Of a stretch of 33,490 nucleotides of DNA, positions 8,521 to 17,058 are shown one piece after another. This DNA is from Methanobacteriota archaeon (GTDB lineage Archaea; Halobacteriota; Methanomicrobia; Methanomicrobiales; Methanoculleaceae), in the NCBI GenBank assembly GCA_016841385.1, contig JAENZF010000005.1, positions 1 to 33,490 of the forward strand. Reading direction: 5' to 3'. Every line of letters starts with the position of its first letter. Positions within the stretch are counted from its first letter, which is position 1. The position numbers were made by a program, and so were the translations under genes. The notes beneath the pieces are model-generated. The model saw nothing but the letters and a program-made list of their open reading frames with translations. It ran no database searches and was not told the DNA's origin.

Positions 8521-9485
8521 GCCCGTCGATACGTTCGGAACGGAAGTACCTTGAGATCCTGCGGATCCTCGCGGAGTCGCACGAACCCCTGGGCGCGAAG
8601 AGGTTAAGCGAGAAGATGGCCGAGCGGGGATTCATCCTCAGCGACCGCGCCGTCCAGTACTACCTCCAGTACCTCGATGAGATGGGGTTTACGGAGAAGG
8701 TCGGGAACCGGGGCCGCATCCTCACCGGGGCGGGGATCGCCGAGAGCGAGAGCGCGCTCGTCGACGAGCGGATCGGCTTCATCATATCGAGACTCGAGCA
8801 ACTCTCCTTCCGGAGCACCTTCGACCCGGCGACCGGCACGGGAAGTGTTGCCTACAACCTCTCCTTCGTGCGGGAGGAGGATCTCGGGGCCGTCACGGCA
8901 GCTTTCGACGAGGTGGCGGCTGCAGGCTACGGGCTCCTGAACACCTACCGGATCGTCGATTCCGACCCCCGCATACCCGACGGCCAGACCGGGATCATGA
9001 CGGCCTGCAGCGTCACCCTGGACGGTGTCCTTCAGAAGATGGGCATCCCGGCGAGGCTCGAGTATGCCGGCAGAATTGCCGTCGATGAGAACGGCTCTGC
9101 CGGGTTCCTCGACCTCATCGGCTACCGGGGGACATCGGTCGACCCGCTCCACCTCTTCATATCCGCCGGACTCACCTCGATCAACCGGCTGGTAACGACC
9201 GGGTCCGGTGTAGGGCTTGCAAACGTTCGTGCGGTGCCTGCGGTCGCGCAGGACCTGGTGGAGGAGGCCGCCGGCCTGATGACGGAGTGCGGGTTCACCT
9301 TCCCCGCCGGAGGAGGGATCGGGGAGTTCAACCTCCCGAAACACCCCTACCGGCTTTCCGTCGTGGCGTTTTCCGGCATGAACATGGTGGGGAACGCCAT
9401 TGAGAAGGGCTACGTCTTCAGGACCGAGATCGGTGCCGGGACCATACCGTTTGAACGAATAGCGGACGCTACCGGATCCAGGTGA
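8517..9485 (+). CDS. NrpR-type transcriptional regulator (winged helix plus one NrpR/DUF128 domain)
   Basis: N-terminal wHTH followed by GYRGTSVDPLHLFISAGLTSI...GIGEFN; starts inside the stop of the preceding gene (ATGA overlap). Confidence 0.85.
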   Translation: MSPSIRSERKYLEILRILAESHEPLGAKRLSEKMAERGFILSDRAVQYYLQYLDEMGFTEKVGNRGRILTGAGIAESESALVDERIGFIISRLEQLSFRSTFDPATGTGSVAYNLSFVREEDLGAVTAAFDEVAAAGYGLLNTYRIVDSDPRIPDGQTGIMTACSVTLDGVLQKMGIPARLEYAGRIAVDENGSAGFLDLIGYRGTSVDPLHLFISAGLTSINRLVTTGSGVGLANVRAVPAVAQDLVEEAAGLMTECGFTFPAGGGIGEFNLPKHPYRLSVVAFSGMNMVGNAIEKGYVFRTEIGAGTIPFERIADATGSR

Positions 9486-11379
9486 TCCCGTCGTCGTCCG
9501 GGTCGCCTTCCGGCTTCTTCTCCTCTTCTCTCCGGTTCTTCGGTCGAGCGGCCCCGTCGATCACCTTGAGCCTCCCGCGCGAGGAGTCAACCTCCTTCGG
9601 GCGGGGATTTGGGCGGCCAAACCCCCGGCCGGTCTGGTCCAGCAGGGTGTCCTTCGGTGCGGGGTTCGCTCCCCGCATGTGCAGATCGGGCTTGTCGAGG
9701 ATGCCGTCGCTCGGCCGCTGCATCCCGCGGTCCAGCGCGACCTGATCGCCGGTGAACACCCCGTCCTTCGGGCGCTGCACCGGTTTTAAGGATGCGGAGT
9801 ATGTTATTGCATCATCTTTTGGGGCGGTCTTCTCGATGCTGATACTCTTCAGACCGAAGGTGGAGTTCTTCGGGGCAGGCATAGACGAGGTGACCGAGGC
9901 GGACCCGGTGAGGTCAATCTCCCTCCCGCCCTGCTTCGGGGGAAGGATGACGGCGCCGTCGTCCTGTTCCTTCCCGGCTCTCGGGAGTATATCGATGGTA
10001 TCGTCCCTGCGTTTTGGGCCACCTTCGCCGCTGCCCGGGAGCATGATCATCTCATCCTTCTCTGGTGTAGACGGTCCCGTCATGTATCCACTCTCCTCTA
10101 GAAATGCCGACTCAAGGGGGGAGGCAAAGTCCGGGGCATCGTCCTCCTCCGTCACCCCGAAGTCGGCACCCGATGCCCGGGCTGCCTCTTCGTCGCACAG
10201 CCGTTCCTCCTCTTCGGCCTTCAGTTGTTCTTCCTCGCATTCTAGCCGGTATTCAGCCCGGATGTCCCGGATATCCTCAACACGGGGGACGTTGGAGAGC
10301 CCCGAGAGCACGATGATGATCCCGACAAACGACGTGTTCTTCACCGGGTAGTCGCCGGACCGCATCTCGAGCCCGGCGATGCTCCGGTCGATCCACTTCC
10401 GGACGGTCTGAAACCCCTTCATCGAGAGTTCGGCCGAAGGCCCGGCGATCAGCACCAGCGCCTTATCGGCGCTCGTCAGGTCGCAGGGAACCGATACCTC
10501 TTCGTAGACCGCCTGTTTGGCGAGTGAAACGATCCTGGCGGCCTTCTCCTGCGAACCCTCGATGAAGTACTTCAGCGACTGCCGCCGGTGGAAGAAGTTC
10601 AGCCATCCGGTCGGCAGGCGCTCGGCGGCGTAGCCGACCGCGACGAAACCATTCCCTTTCAGGGTGTTGAGAACCTCTCCGGCATCCAGGACGATCTCGG
10701 CGACATCGAGTCCGAACTCGTTGAACTCCCCGGCGCGAAGAAGGAGGCCGATATGGCGGGCAATCCGCTCGTTGAGCATACCATAGTGGGTTCTCGGGTT
10801 TAGCGCCCCGGAGATCGGATTCCGGCGCAACTGGTCCATGACGCCGGTGTTCTCCGTCTCGGCCGCAGCTGCGGCCGCCCTGATCTTCCGCGACCAGGTC
10901 TCGTTGTCGAAGAGGATTACGGCGTCGACGAGCTTCTGGAGGACGTCGAGGTCGTCGGCGGCCTTGGCCGAGACCCGTTTCCCTTCATCCAGGCACGGCA
11001 GGATGGCGAGAGTGAAGATCGGCTCCACGTAGGACTTCCGGATCTCATCGATGATGAGCGGCGCGATATCGATGACGCTGCCCCCGAGCCCGCAACAGAG
11101 GAGGATGGCGTCGATCTCCATCGTATCCATGCTCTGGAGTCGGGTCATCACCTCCTCGATATCGATCACGTCCGTGATCTCGCCGGGGTCCGCGATATCT
11201 ATCCGCGGGAAGAAGATCCTCGCGGGGTCCGGGAGGTGGCGGAGTTGCAGCAGGGAGTTCGGGTCGATGTCGATTGCTACCGCACTCATGCAACAGATTC
11301 TGCTTCGCTGGTCGTGGTCGTAGAGGTTATCCACAATCCGTGACCCGGCGCCACCCAACCCGATCGTCAGCACTCTCAT
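9469..11379 (-). CDS. Tubulin/FtsZ-superfamily protein with long disordered, repeat-bearing C-terminal tail
   Basis: MRVLTIGLGGAGSRIVDNL, CCGLGGSVIDIAPLIIDEI, VDAVILFDNETW, FGLDVAEIVLDAGE in FtsZ-like order. Start set at 11379 because GGGAG lies upstream; ORF opens at 11403. Confidence 0.8.
   Translation of the reverse strand: MRVLTIGLGGAGSRIVDNLYDHDQRSRICCMSAVAIDIDPNSLLQLRHLPDPARIFFPRIDIADPGEITDVIDIEEVMTRLQSMDTMEIDAILLCCGLGGSVIDIAPLIIDEIRKSYVEPIFTLAILPCLDEGKRVSAKAADDLDVLQKLVDAVILFDNETWSRKIRAAAAAAETENTGVMDQLRRNPISGALNPRTHYGMLNERIARHIGLLLRAGEFNEFGLDVAEIVLDAGEVLNTLKGNGFVAVGYAAERLPTGWLNFFHRRQSLKYFIEGSQEKAARIVSLAKQAVYEEVSVPCDLTSADKALVLIAGPSAELSMKGFQTVRKWIDRSIAGLEMRSGDYPVKNTSFVGIIIVLSGLSNVPRVEDIRDIRAEYRLECEEEQLKAEEEERLCDEEAARASGADFGVTEEDDAPDFASPLESAFLEESGYMTGPSTPEKDEMIMLPGSGEGGPKRRDDTIDILPRAGKEQDDGAVILPPKQGGREIDLTGSASVTSSMPAPKNSTFGLKSISIEKTAPKDDAITYSASLKPVQRPKDGVFTGDQVALDRGMQRPSDGILDKPDLHMRGANPAPKDTLLDQTGRGFGRPNPRPKEVDSSRGRLKVIDGAARPKNRREEEKKPEGDPDDDGITWIR
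9547..9876 (-). repeat. Six consecutive 17/19-aa [AR]P[KS][DNE] repeats in the tail of the tubulin-like protein
   Basis: Units begin APKN, APKD, RPKD, RPSD, APKD, RPKE (then RPKN); spacing 17,17,19,19,19,19. Confidence 0.85.
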
Positions 11380-11688
11380 AACATTATACTCCCTGCCCGG
11401 CATCTTCGCATGCCCGGAGTGACCTTTGCCGCGAAAAACGCATGCATATCACCCAAAACTACTGATGAGTATGTGGGCGGACGGACATATATATTTCTGT
11501 ACGTCCTCCGGAGGCGGGAGCGCATCCGTTCACAAAAGGGATATATTTAAATATTCCTGTTTGACTCCCCCCCGCTGGGGGCCCCTGCAGGATAAGGGAG
11601 AAGATTCACCGAATGTCCTGGAGAACCCGTTACGCCTCTCCATTTTGCACTACCTGTGCGGTACGTGTCGCTTGGCGAGCACAAAATG

Positions 11689-11700
11689 ATAATATATATA
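11689..11700 (+). promoter_or_regulatory. Putative TATA box of mer
   Basis: taatatatataa about 23-34 nt before ATG 11723. Confidence 0.55.
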
Positions 11701-11722
11701 ACTCTCTGCACGTAACTACTCA

Positions 11723-12730
11723 ATGAGGTGCATAGCCTTGACTACATATGGAATTGAATTTGTGCCCGGAGCAATCAACGTCAAGCAGGTGGTGAACTAC
11801 ACCAAGCTCGCAGAGTCGAAGGATATTGACTACGCTTGGATCACCAACCACTACAACAACCGTCACGCGTACCCGACCCTCGCCATGATCGCGGCAAACA
11901 CCGACTCGATCAAGATGGGACCCGGTATCATGAACACGTTCACCGACACCCCGGCAGCCATTGCATCCTTCATGGCTACCTTAAACGAGATCTCCGACGG
12001 ACGTGCCGTCCTCGGTATCGGACCCGGTGACCTCTCGACCCTCCCGAAGCTCGCCATCGACCCCGTCAAGCCCGTCGGCCACCTGAAAGAGGGCGTCGAG
12101 CAGATCCGGAAACTCCTCTCCGGTGAAGAGGTCAAGAAGACCGGCAACATGGAGTTCTTCGACTACGACGGCGCCAAGCTGACCGGTGTCACCCTGCCCG
12201 GCAAGAAGGCCATCCCGGTCTACATCGGTGCCCAGGGACCCAAGGTGCTCGAGCTCGCCGGCGAGGTCGGTGACGGTGCTCTGATCAACGCGTCCAACCC
12301 CAAGGACTTCAATATCGCCATCCCGATCATCAAGCAGGCGATGGAGAAGGTCGGCAAGAAGAAGTTCGACGTCGGTGCCTACACCGCCATGTCCATCGAC
12401 ATGGACGAGAAGAAGGCCCGGAACGCCGCGAAGATTGTCGCCGCGTTCATCGCCGCCGGCTCCCCGCCCGCGCTCCTTCAGCGCCACAACCTCAACCTGG
12501 ACAACGTTGCGAAGATCAAGGAAGCACTCGGACGCTTCGACTTCAAGACCGTCGGCGGACTCGTCAGCGACGCGGAGATCGACGCCTTCACCATTGCCGG
12601 AACCCCCGACATGGTCAAGCAGAAGTGCGAAGACCTCGCAAAGTCCGGAGTTACCCAGATTATCTTCGGCTCGCCGCTCGGCCCCGACATGACCAACTCC
12701 ATCCGCCTGCTCGGCAAGTACATTGTCTGA
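11723..12730 (+). CDS. mer: F420-dependent 5,10-methylenetetrahydromethanopterin reductase
   Basis: Full-length luciferase-like F420 enzyme; YGIEFVP..., AWITNHYNNRHAYPTLAMIA, GIGPGDLSTL. Confidence 0.95.
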   Translation: MRCIALTTYGIEFVPGAINVKQVVNYTKLAESKDIDYAWITNHYNNRHAYPTLAMIAANTDSIKMGPGIMNTFTDTPAAIASFMATLNEISDGRAVLGIGPGDLSTLPKLAIDPVKPVGHLKEGVEQIRKLLSGEEVKKTGNMEFFDYDGAKLTGVTLPGKKAIPVYIGAQGPKVLELAGEVGDGALINASNPKDFNIAIPIIKQAMEKVGKKKFDVGAYTAMSIDMDEKKARNAAKIVAAFIAAGSPPALLQRHNLNLDNVAKIKEALGRFDFKTVGGLVSDAEIDAFTIAGTPDMVKQKCEDLAKSGVTQIIFGSPLGPDMTNSIRLLGKYIV

Positions 12731-12750
12731 GGCGGGTAAACACCCATCAC

Positions 12751-12756
12751 TTTTTT
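12751..12756 (+). terminator. Poly-T terminator candidate after mer
   Basis: T6 tract shortly after the mer stop. Confidence 0.4.
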
Positions 12757-12904
12757 CTTGAACCGCACCGCCGAATAGCTCATGCGGGCCGGTCCCGCAG
12801 ATATTCCCGGTTCTCTCACGTCTCGCAGGGGCCTTTGGTCTCTGCCACCGGCGATCCGGACAGGGTTTTATACGGTCGGCGCGCCAACCGGAGTACAAAG
12901 GGTC

Positions 12905-13834
12905 ATGTTCACCACCCATGAGATCCGGATGGAGCGAGGGGTTCTTCAGTACCGCCGGGAGTCCCTCACCGGTATCCGGTGTCGGATCAGCCCCGTCCGG
13001 GTCGAACGGCAGATCGACACCGCTCCTGCCATGCCCTCCTCCCGTGACGGCTGTCCGTTCTGCCCCGATGCCATAGACGCCTCCACCCCGACGTTCGAGG
13101 ACGGCAGTCGTCTCCGGTGCGGGGAGAGCGTGACGTTCCCCAACCTCTACCCCTTCGCCGAGCGCCACGTGGTCACCGTGATCACGCCCGATCACGCTCC
13201 CGACCGGTTCGATGGGAGGTGCCTCGCCGACGCCATATCCGGCACGGCAGAAGCCCTCGCCCGGTCTCCGGGATACGCGAGCATCAACTGGAACTACCTC
13301 CCTTCGGCCGGTGCGAGCATCGTCCACCCCCACCTGCAGGGCATCGCCGACCCGGAGCCCACCCGCCTTGCGGACCTCTACATCTCCGGCGGCCATCGGT
13401 ACCTCGCCGACCACGGTCGCCTCTACTGGGACGACCTGATGGAGGGCGAGCGCTGTTCCGATCGATTCTTCTTCGAGGACGATATCTTCTGGTCGGCAAA
13501 CCCCGTCCCCCTCGGCGAGCGGGAGGTGCGGGGAATCCTCCCGGTATCGACGCTTGCCGAACTCGGGCCGTATGTCGAGCCGCTGGCCGACGGGATCCTC
13601 CGGGTCATCGCTTTTTACCGGAGCCTCGGCACGCACGCTTTTAATGTCTCGATCTTCTTTGACGCCCCCGGAAAGGCGGGGCGGGGCCACCGGGCCTTCT
13701 GCTCCATCATCGCACGGTTAAACCCGAACAGCCTCTCCATGTGCGACTCGGCGTTCATGGAGCGGCTGCACCTGGAGCCGGTCGTCCTGACGCTCCCCGA
13801 GGCCCTGGGCGCCCTCTTCAGGGAGAAAGGTTGA
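12905..13834 (+). CDS. Galactose-1-phosphate uridylyltransferase-like protein (HIT superfamily)
   Basis: CPFCP Zn-type motif, NWNYLPSAGASIVHPHLQGIADPEPT active-site-like block; ORF opens at 12782 but homologous-looking sequence starts at MFTTHE. Confidence 0.8.
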   Translation: MFTTHEIRMERGVLQYRRESLTGIRCRISPVRVERQIDTAPAMPSSRDGCPFCPDAIDASTPTFEDGSRLRCGESVTFPNLYPFAERHVVTVITPDHAPDRFDGRCLADAISGTAEALARSPGYASINWNYLPSAGASIVHPHLQGIADPEPTRLADLYISGGHRYLADHGRLYWDDLMEGERCSDRFFFEDDIFWSANPVPLGEREVRGILPVSTLAELGPYVEPLADGILRVIAFYRSLGTHAFNVSIFFDAPGKAGRGHRAFCSIIARLNPNSLSMCDSAFMERLHLEPVVLTLPEALGALFREKG

Positions 13835-13860
13835 TTGCGTGCCGGCGTTAACTCCCCATC

Positions 13861-15282
13861 ATGACGAGCCCGCACGGATTCCTGATCGGCGGAGAGTGGC
13901 GAACGAGTGATGAGATCCTGGACATCCGTTTCCCCTACACCGGGGAGACCGTCGGCCGGGTCTGCCTTGCCGGAAGCGCGGATATCGAGGACGCCCTCCG
14001 TTCTGCAGAGGACGGTTTCTCCCTCACCCGGCGCCTTCCGGCCCACCGCCTCTCAGAGATCCTCTACGCCCTTGCCGGTCTCATCCGGGAACGGTCTGGA
14101 GAACTTGCGAAGACGATCGTCCTCGAAGCGGGAAAGACCCGGGCTCTTGCCGAAAACGAGGTTCTGCGCGCCGGAGAGACTATCGAAGTATCCGCCGAGG
14201 AAGCGCGCAGGATCGACGGCACGATCCTCCCCCTCGACTGGAACAAAGCCGGCGAAGGGCGGGTCGGCTGCCTCCGCCGGTTTCCGCTCGGCCCGGTGCT
14301 CGCGATCACGCCGTCCAACTTCCCGCTCAACCTTGCCTGCCACAAACTGGGACCCGCCATCGCCGCCGGAAACTCCATCATCCTCAAACCCGCGTCGGCA
14401 ACGCCGATCTCCGCGCTGATGCTCGGTGAGATGGTGCTAAAAGCCGGGTTTCCCCCGGAAGCGATCAGTGTCGTCCCCTGCCCTCCTGCCCTCGCCGAAC
14501 GGATGGTGCGGGACGACAGGGTCGCGTACGTAAGTTTCACCGGAAGCCCGGCCGTCGGGTGGCACCTCCGGGGGATTGCCGGCCGGAAAAGGGTGGGGCT
14601 GGAACTTGGCGGCAACGCGGCCGTGATCGTCCACGAGGACGCCGGCGTCTCCTTCGCGGTCGACCGGATCGTCGCCGGCGGGTTCTCGAACGCCGGCCAG
14701 ACCTGCATCTCGGTGCAACGGGTCTACCTCCACCGGCCGATCTTTGAGGAAGCGCTGGGACTGCTCGTCGACCGGGTTCGTGCCCTCGCCGTCGGCGATC
14801 CGCGCGAGCCCGGCACCGACGTGGGGCCGATGATATCGGACAAGGCCGCCGGGACAGCGTTTGCAAAGGTGCAGGACGCTGTTGCGGGGGGTGCGAAGGT
14901 GCTCACCGGGGGAACCCGTGACGGTCCACTTGTCATGCCGACGGTCCTTGTCGACACGACAGTGGAGATGCAGGTGAACCGGACCGAGGTCTTCGCCCCG
15001 GTGGTGACGGTAACCCCCTACCAGACCTTCGAGGAGGCGATCGCACTCGCGAACGACTCCGACTACGGACTGCAGGCAGGTCTCTTCACCCACGATGCCC
15101 GGCGGATCGCGCAGGCGTTCGCCGACCTTCGGGTCGGCGGCCTGGTGGTCAACGATGTTTCAACGTTCCGGATGGACCATGCCCCGTACGGCGGGGTCAG
15201 GGGGTCGGGCATCGGGCGCGAAGGGCCGAAATATGCGATCGAGGAGATGACGGAGGAACGGATGATGGTCTTCTCTCCGTGA
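13861..15282 (+). CDS. NAD(P)-dependent aldehyde dehydrogenase, possibly lactaldehyde dehydrogenase type
   Basis: ITPSNFPLNLACHKLGPAIAAGNSIILKPA, LELGGNA, NAGQTCIS, YGGVRGSGIGREGPKYAIEEMTE. Confidence 0.9.
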   Translation: MTSPHGFLIGGEWRTSDEILDIRFPYTGETVGRVCLAGSADIEDALRSAEDGFSLTRRLPAHRLSEILYALAGLIRERSGELAKTIVLEAGKTRALAENEVLRAGETIEVSAEEARRIDGTILPLDWNKAGEGRVGCLRRFPLGPVLAITPSNFPLNLACHKLGPAIAAGNSIILKPASATPISALMLGEMVLKAGFPPEAISVVPCPPALAERMVRDDRVAYVSFTGSPAVGWHLRGIAGRKRVGLELGGNAAVIVHEDAGVSFAVDRIVAGGFSNAGQTCISVQRVYLHRPIFEEALGLLVDRVRALAVGDPREPGTDVGPMISDKAAGTAFAKVQDAVAGGAKVLTGGTRDGPLVMPTVLVDTTVEMQVNRTEVFAPVVTVTPYQTFEEAIALANDSDYGLQAGLFTHDARRIAQAFADLRVGGLVVNDVSTFRMDHAPYGGVRGSGIGREGPKYAIEEMTEERMMVFSP

Positions 15283-15468
15283 AAGGCGCGGCTTGCCGGT
15301 GCGCAGCAGGCTTTGTGCCGCATTCTATATGCCGGATACCTTTTCCTCGGTCAGTCGGGCGCTCACTGCCGGTAGGCCTCGTGCGTGCGGCCTCCTCTCT
15401 GCGCCTGTTGTTGCGGCGCCAGCGAACCTGCGGCCGGGAAGATACAAAAAAGAGAAATGGTATTGGAT

Positions 15469-16311
15469 TTACTCGGGCTTGCTGACGAGCGTCGTCTTGG
15501 AGACGATCTCGCCGGTCTTCTTGTGCGGCTTCCTTATGACCGCATCCATGCCCTTATCGAGGGTACGAGCCTCCTCGCAGAGGAACATCGCCTGGCGCAT
15601 CATCTCGTGGGCGCTCGCGACGATCGGGATGTACTTCTCCCACTCCTTCGTCATGAAGCAGCCCTTGACGTTGACGCCTGCAACCGCCTGTGCGATCTCG
15701 TAGGCCGCACGGGCCTTCGCGAGCGCGTAGGGGTTGGTGAACTCGCCTTCGACAGCCTTGTCGGAGGTCATGACGACTTTCGGCAGTGCCAGGTCCGCGC
15801 CCTTCTTGCCTGCCTTCACCTGGTCGATCACCTTATCAAGTTCCATCTGCATCTTGCGGAACGCGCCGGTGAGGGCGAGCACCTTGACGAGGTTCCCGTT
15901 GTAGTCCGCCATCTCGATGGGGTCGAGGAACTCACGGCGGGCGCCGATCATGGCGTCGGCCTTCATGATGATGTAGCCGAAGTTGCTCGCCTTGAGCGCT
16001 TCGAACTGCTCCTTCTTGGTGGTGACATCGTCGGTGATGACGACGCAGGGAATTCCGGCCGCTGCGAGATCCTCACGGGCCTTGACGGGTCCGGGGAGAA
16101 CGCCGTTCGGGGAGACGACGATACAGAAGTCGGGGCCCCATGCCTTCATGTTGCTGACCACACGGTCGATATCCTCGGGCTGCAGCTTCGTACCGGAGGT
16201 CGCCATGAAGGTGATGATATCCTCACGGTCGGCGCGCTCATCGAGGAGAAGTTCGCCCATTACACCACTGGCGATATTTCCCAGTTTCGCAATTCCTACT
16301 TTAACAACCAC
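15469..16311 (-). CDS. mtd: F420-dependent methylenetetrahydromethanopterin dehydrogenase
   Basis: [30 protein letters not shown]...; GTG start at 16311 behind GAGAGGTG; ORF opens at 16353. Confidence 0.95.
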   Translation of the reverse strand: MVVKVGIAKLGNIASGVMGELLLDERADREDIITFMATSGTKLQPEDIDRVVSNMKAWGPDFCIVVSPNGVLPGPVKAREDLAAAGIPCVVITDDVTTKKEQFEALKASNFGYIIMKADAMIGARREFLDPIEMADYNGNLVKVLALTGAFRKMQMELDKVIDQVKAGKKGADLALPKVVMTSDKAVEGEFTNPYALAKARAAYEIAQAVAGVNVKGCFMTKEWEKYIPIVASAHEMMRQAMFLCEEARTLDKGMDAVIRKPHKKTGEIVSKTTLVSKPE

Positions 16312-16320
16312 TTTAACACC

Positions 16321-16360
16321 TCTCAAAATTTGAGAACACGATAGTATCACCAAGTTCTCA
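16321..16360. promoter_or_regulatory. Inverted-repeat cluster in the mtd 5' region (candidate operator)
   Basis: Perfect palindrome TCTCAAA-A-TTTGAGA (16321-16335) plus TGAGAAC (16331-16337)/GTTCTCA (16354-16360) inverted repeat. Confidence 0.6.
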
Positions 16361-16367
16361 TATAAAC
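16359..16367 (-). promoter_or_regulatory. Putative mtd TATA box
   Basis: Minus strand reads CGTTTATATGAG about 50 nt upstream of the GTG start. Confidence 0.5.
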
Positions 16368-16450
16368 GTTTTGAAATGCCCCGAAAAACCTGCCCGGAGA
16401 GGGGGTGGTTAAGGAAAAGTGTTTAAATTTACGCCGTCAATATATATCTG

Positions 16451-16855
16451 ATGAAACAAGGTCTGCTTACCGATCGCCAGAAAGAAGTGCTGCGCTACCG
16501 GAAGAAAGGGTTGACGCAGCAACAGATCGCAGAGATCATCCATACCTCAAAGGCAAACGTCTGCACCATCGAGAAGGCTGCTCTTGAGAACATCTCTCGA
16601 GCGCGTGAGACACTTGAGTTCCTCTACACCCTTGACGCTGTGCACCTCTGTACGCTCCAGAGTGGCCTCGACCTGCTCAAGGCCCCCGAGATCATCTACA
16701 CCGAAGCCGAGAAGAAGGGGTTAAAGGTCAAGTACGACACCATCTCGCTCATTAACAGGCTCAGGGACGCCAACCCCGAGCGGTTCAGGGGGAGGCAGGT
16801 CCGCGAGGACGTTGAGATCTATATCAACAAAGACGGCGACCTGTACTTTGGATGA
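16451..16855 (+). CDS. Tfx family DNA-binding protein
   Basis: LLTDRQKEVLRYRKKGLTQQQIAEIIHTSKANVCTIEKAALENISRARETLEF HTH and C-terminal DVEIYINKDGDLYFG. Confidence 0.88.
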   Translation: MKQGLLTDRQKEVLRYRKKGLTQQQIAEIIHTSKANVCTIEKAALENISRARETLEFLYTLDAVHLCTLQSGLDLLKAPEIIYTEAEKKGLKVKYDTISLINRLRDANPERFRGRQVREDVEIYINKDGDLYFG

Positions 16856-16917
16856 TGTGGTTCCCCGAACGCGCGCATAGGCCCCGTGCCGGAGTGGGAG
16901 CACTGCAGAAGGCTCTC

Positions 16918-16941
16918 TCCCGGTTGTACGTCTACAACGGG
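16918..16941. other. Hairpin downstream of the tfx-family gene
   Basis: cccGgttgta-cgtc-tacaacggg-type stem, nearly perfect 10 bp. Confidence 0.5.
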
Positions 16942-16975
16942 GTCTCCGCAGCCCTTCGTTCATCCGCCCAGCCGT

Positions 16976-16992
16976 TCAGTTCGGTGAACTGA
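16976..16992. other. Perfect 7-bp inverted repeat TCAGTTC-GGT-GAACTGA
   Basis: Exact inverted repeat in the intergenic region. Confidence 0.6.
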
Positions 16993-17050
16993 TGCCGCGC
17001 CTGCAGCAAATAGCCGATTTGCGCAAATTCCCTGGAAATCCGATAACAAG

Positions 17051-17058
17051 GTTTATAT
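17051..17058 (+). promoter_or_regulatory. Putative TATA box at head of the ribosomal protein operon leader
   Basis: gtttatat in aaggtttatatctcatttt; next clear CDS is L3 at 17675. Confidence 0.4.

Noticed and set aside
11981-13690. 569-aa minus-strand ORF across mer and the GalT-like gene
   Set aside because: Antisense to two well-supported genes; low-complexity, charged translation typical of a mirror frame in GC-rich DNA.
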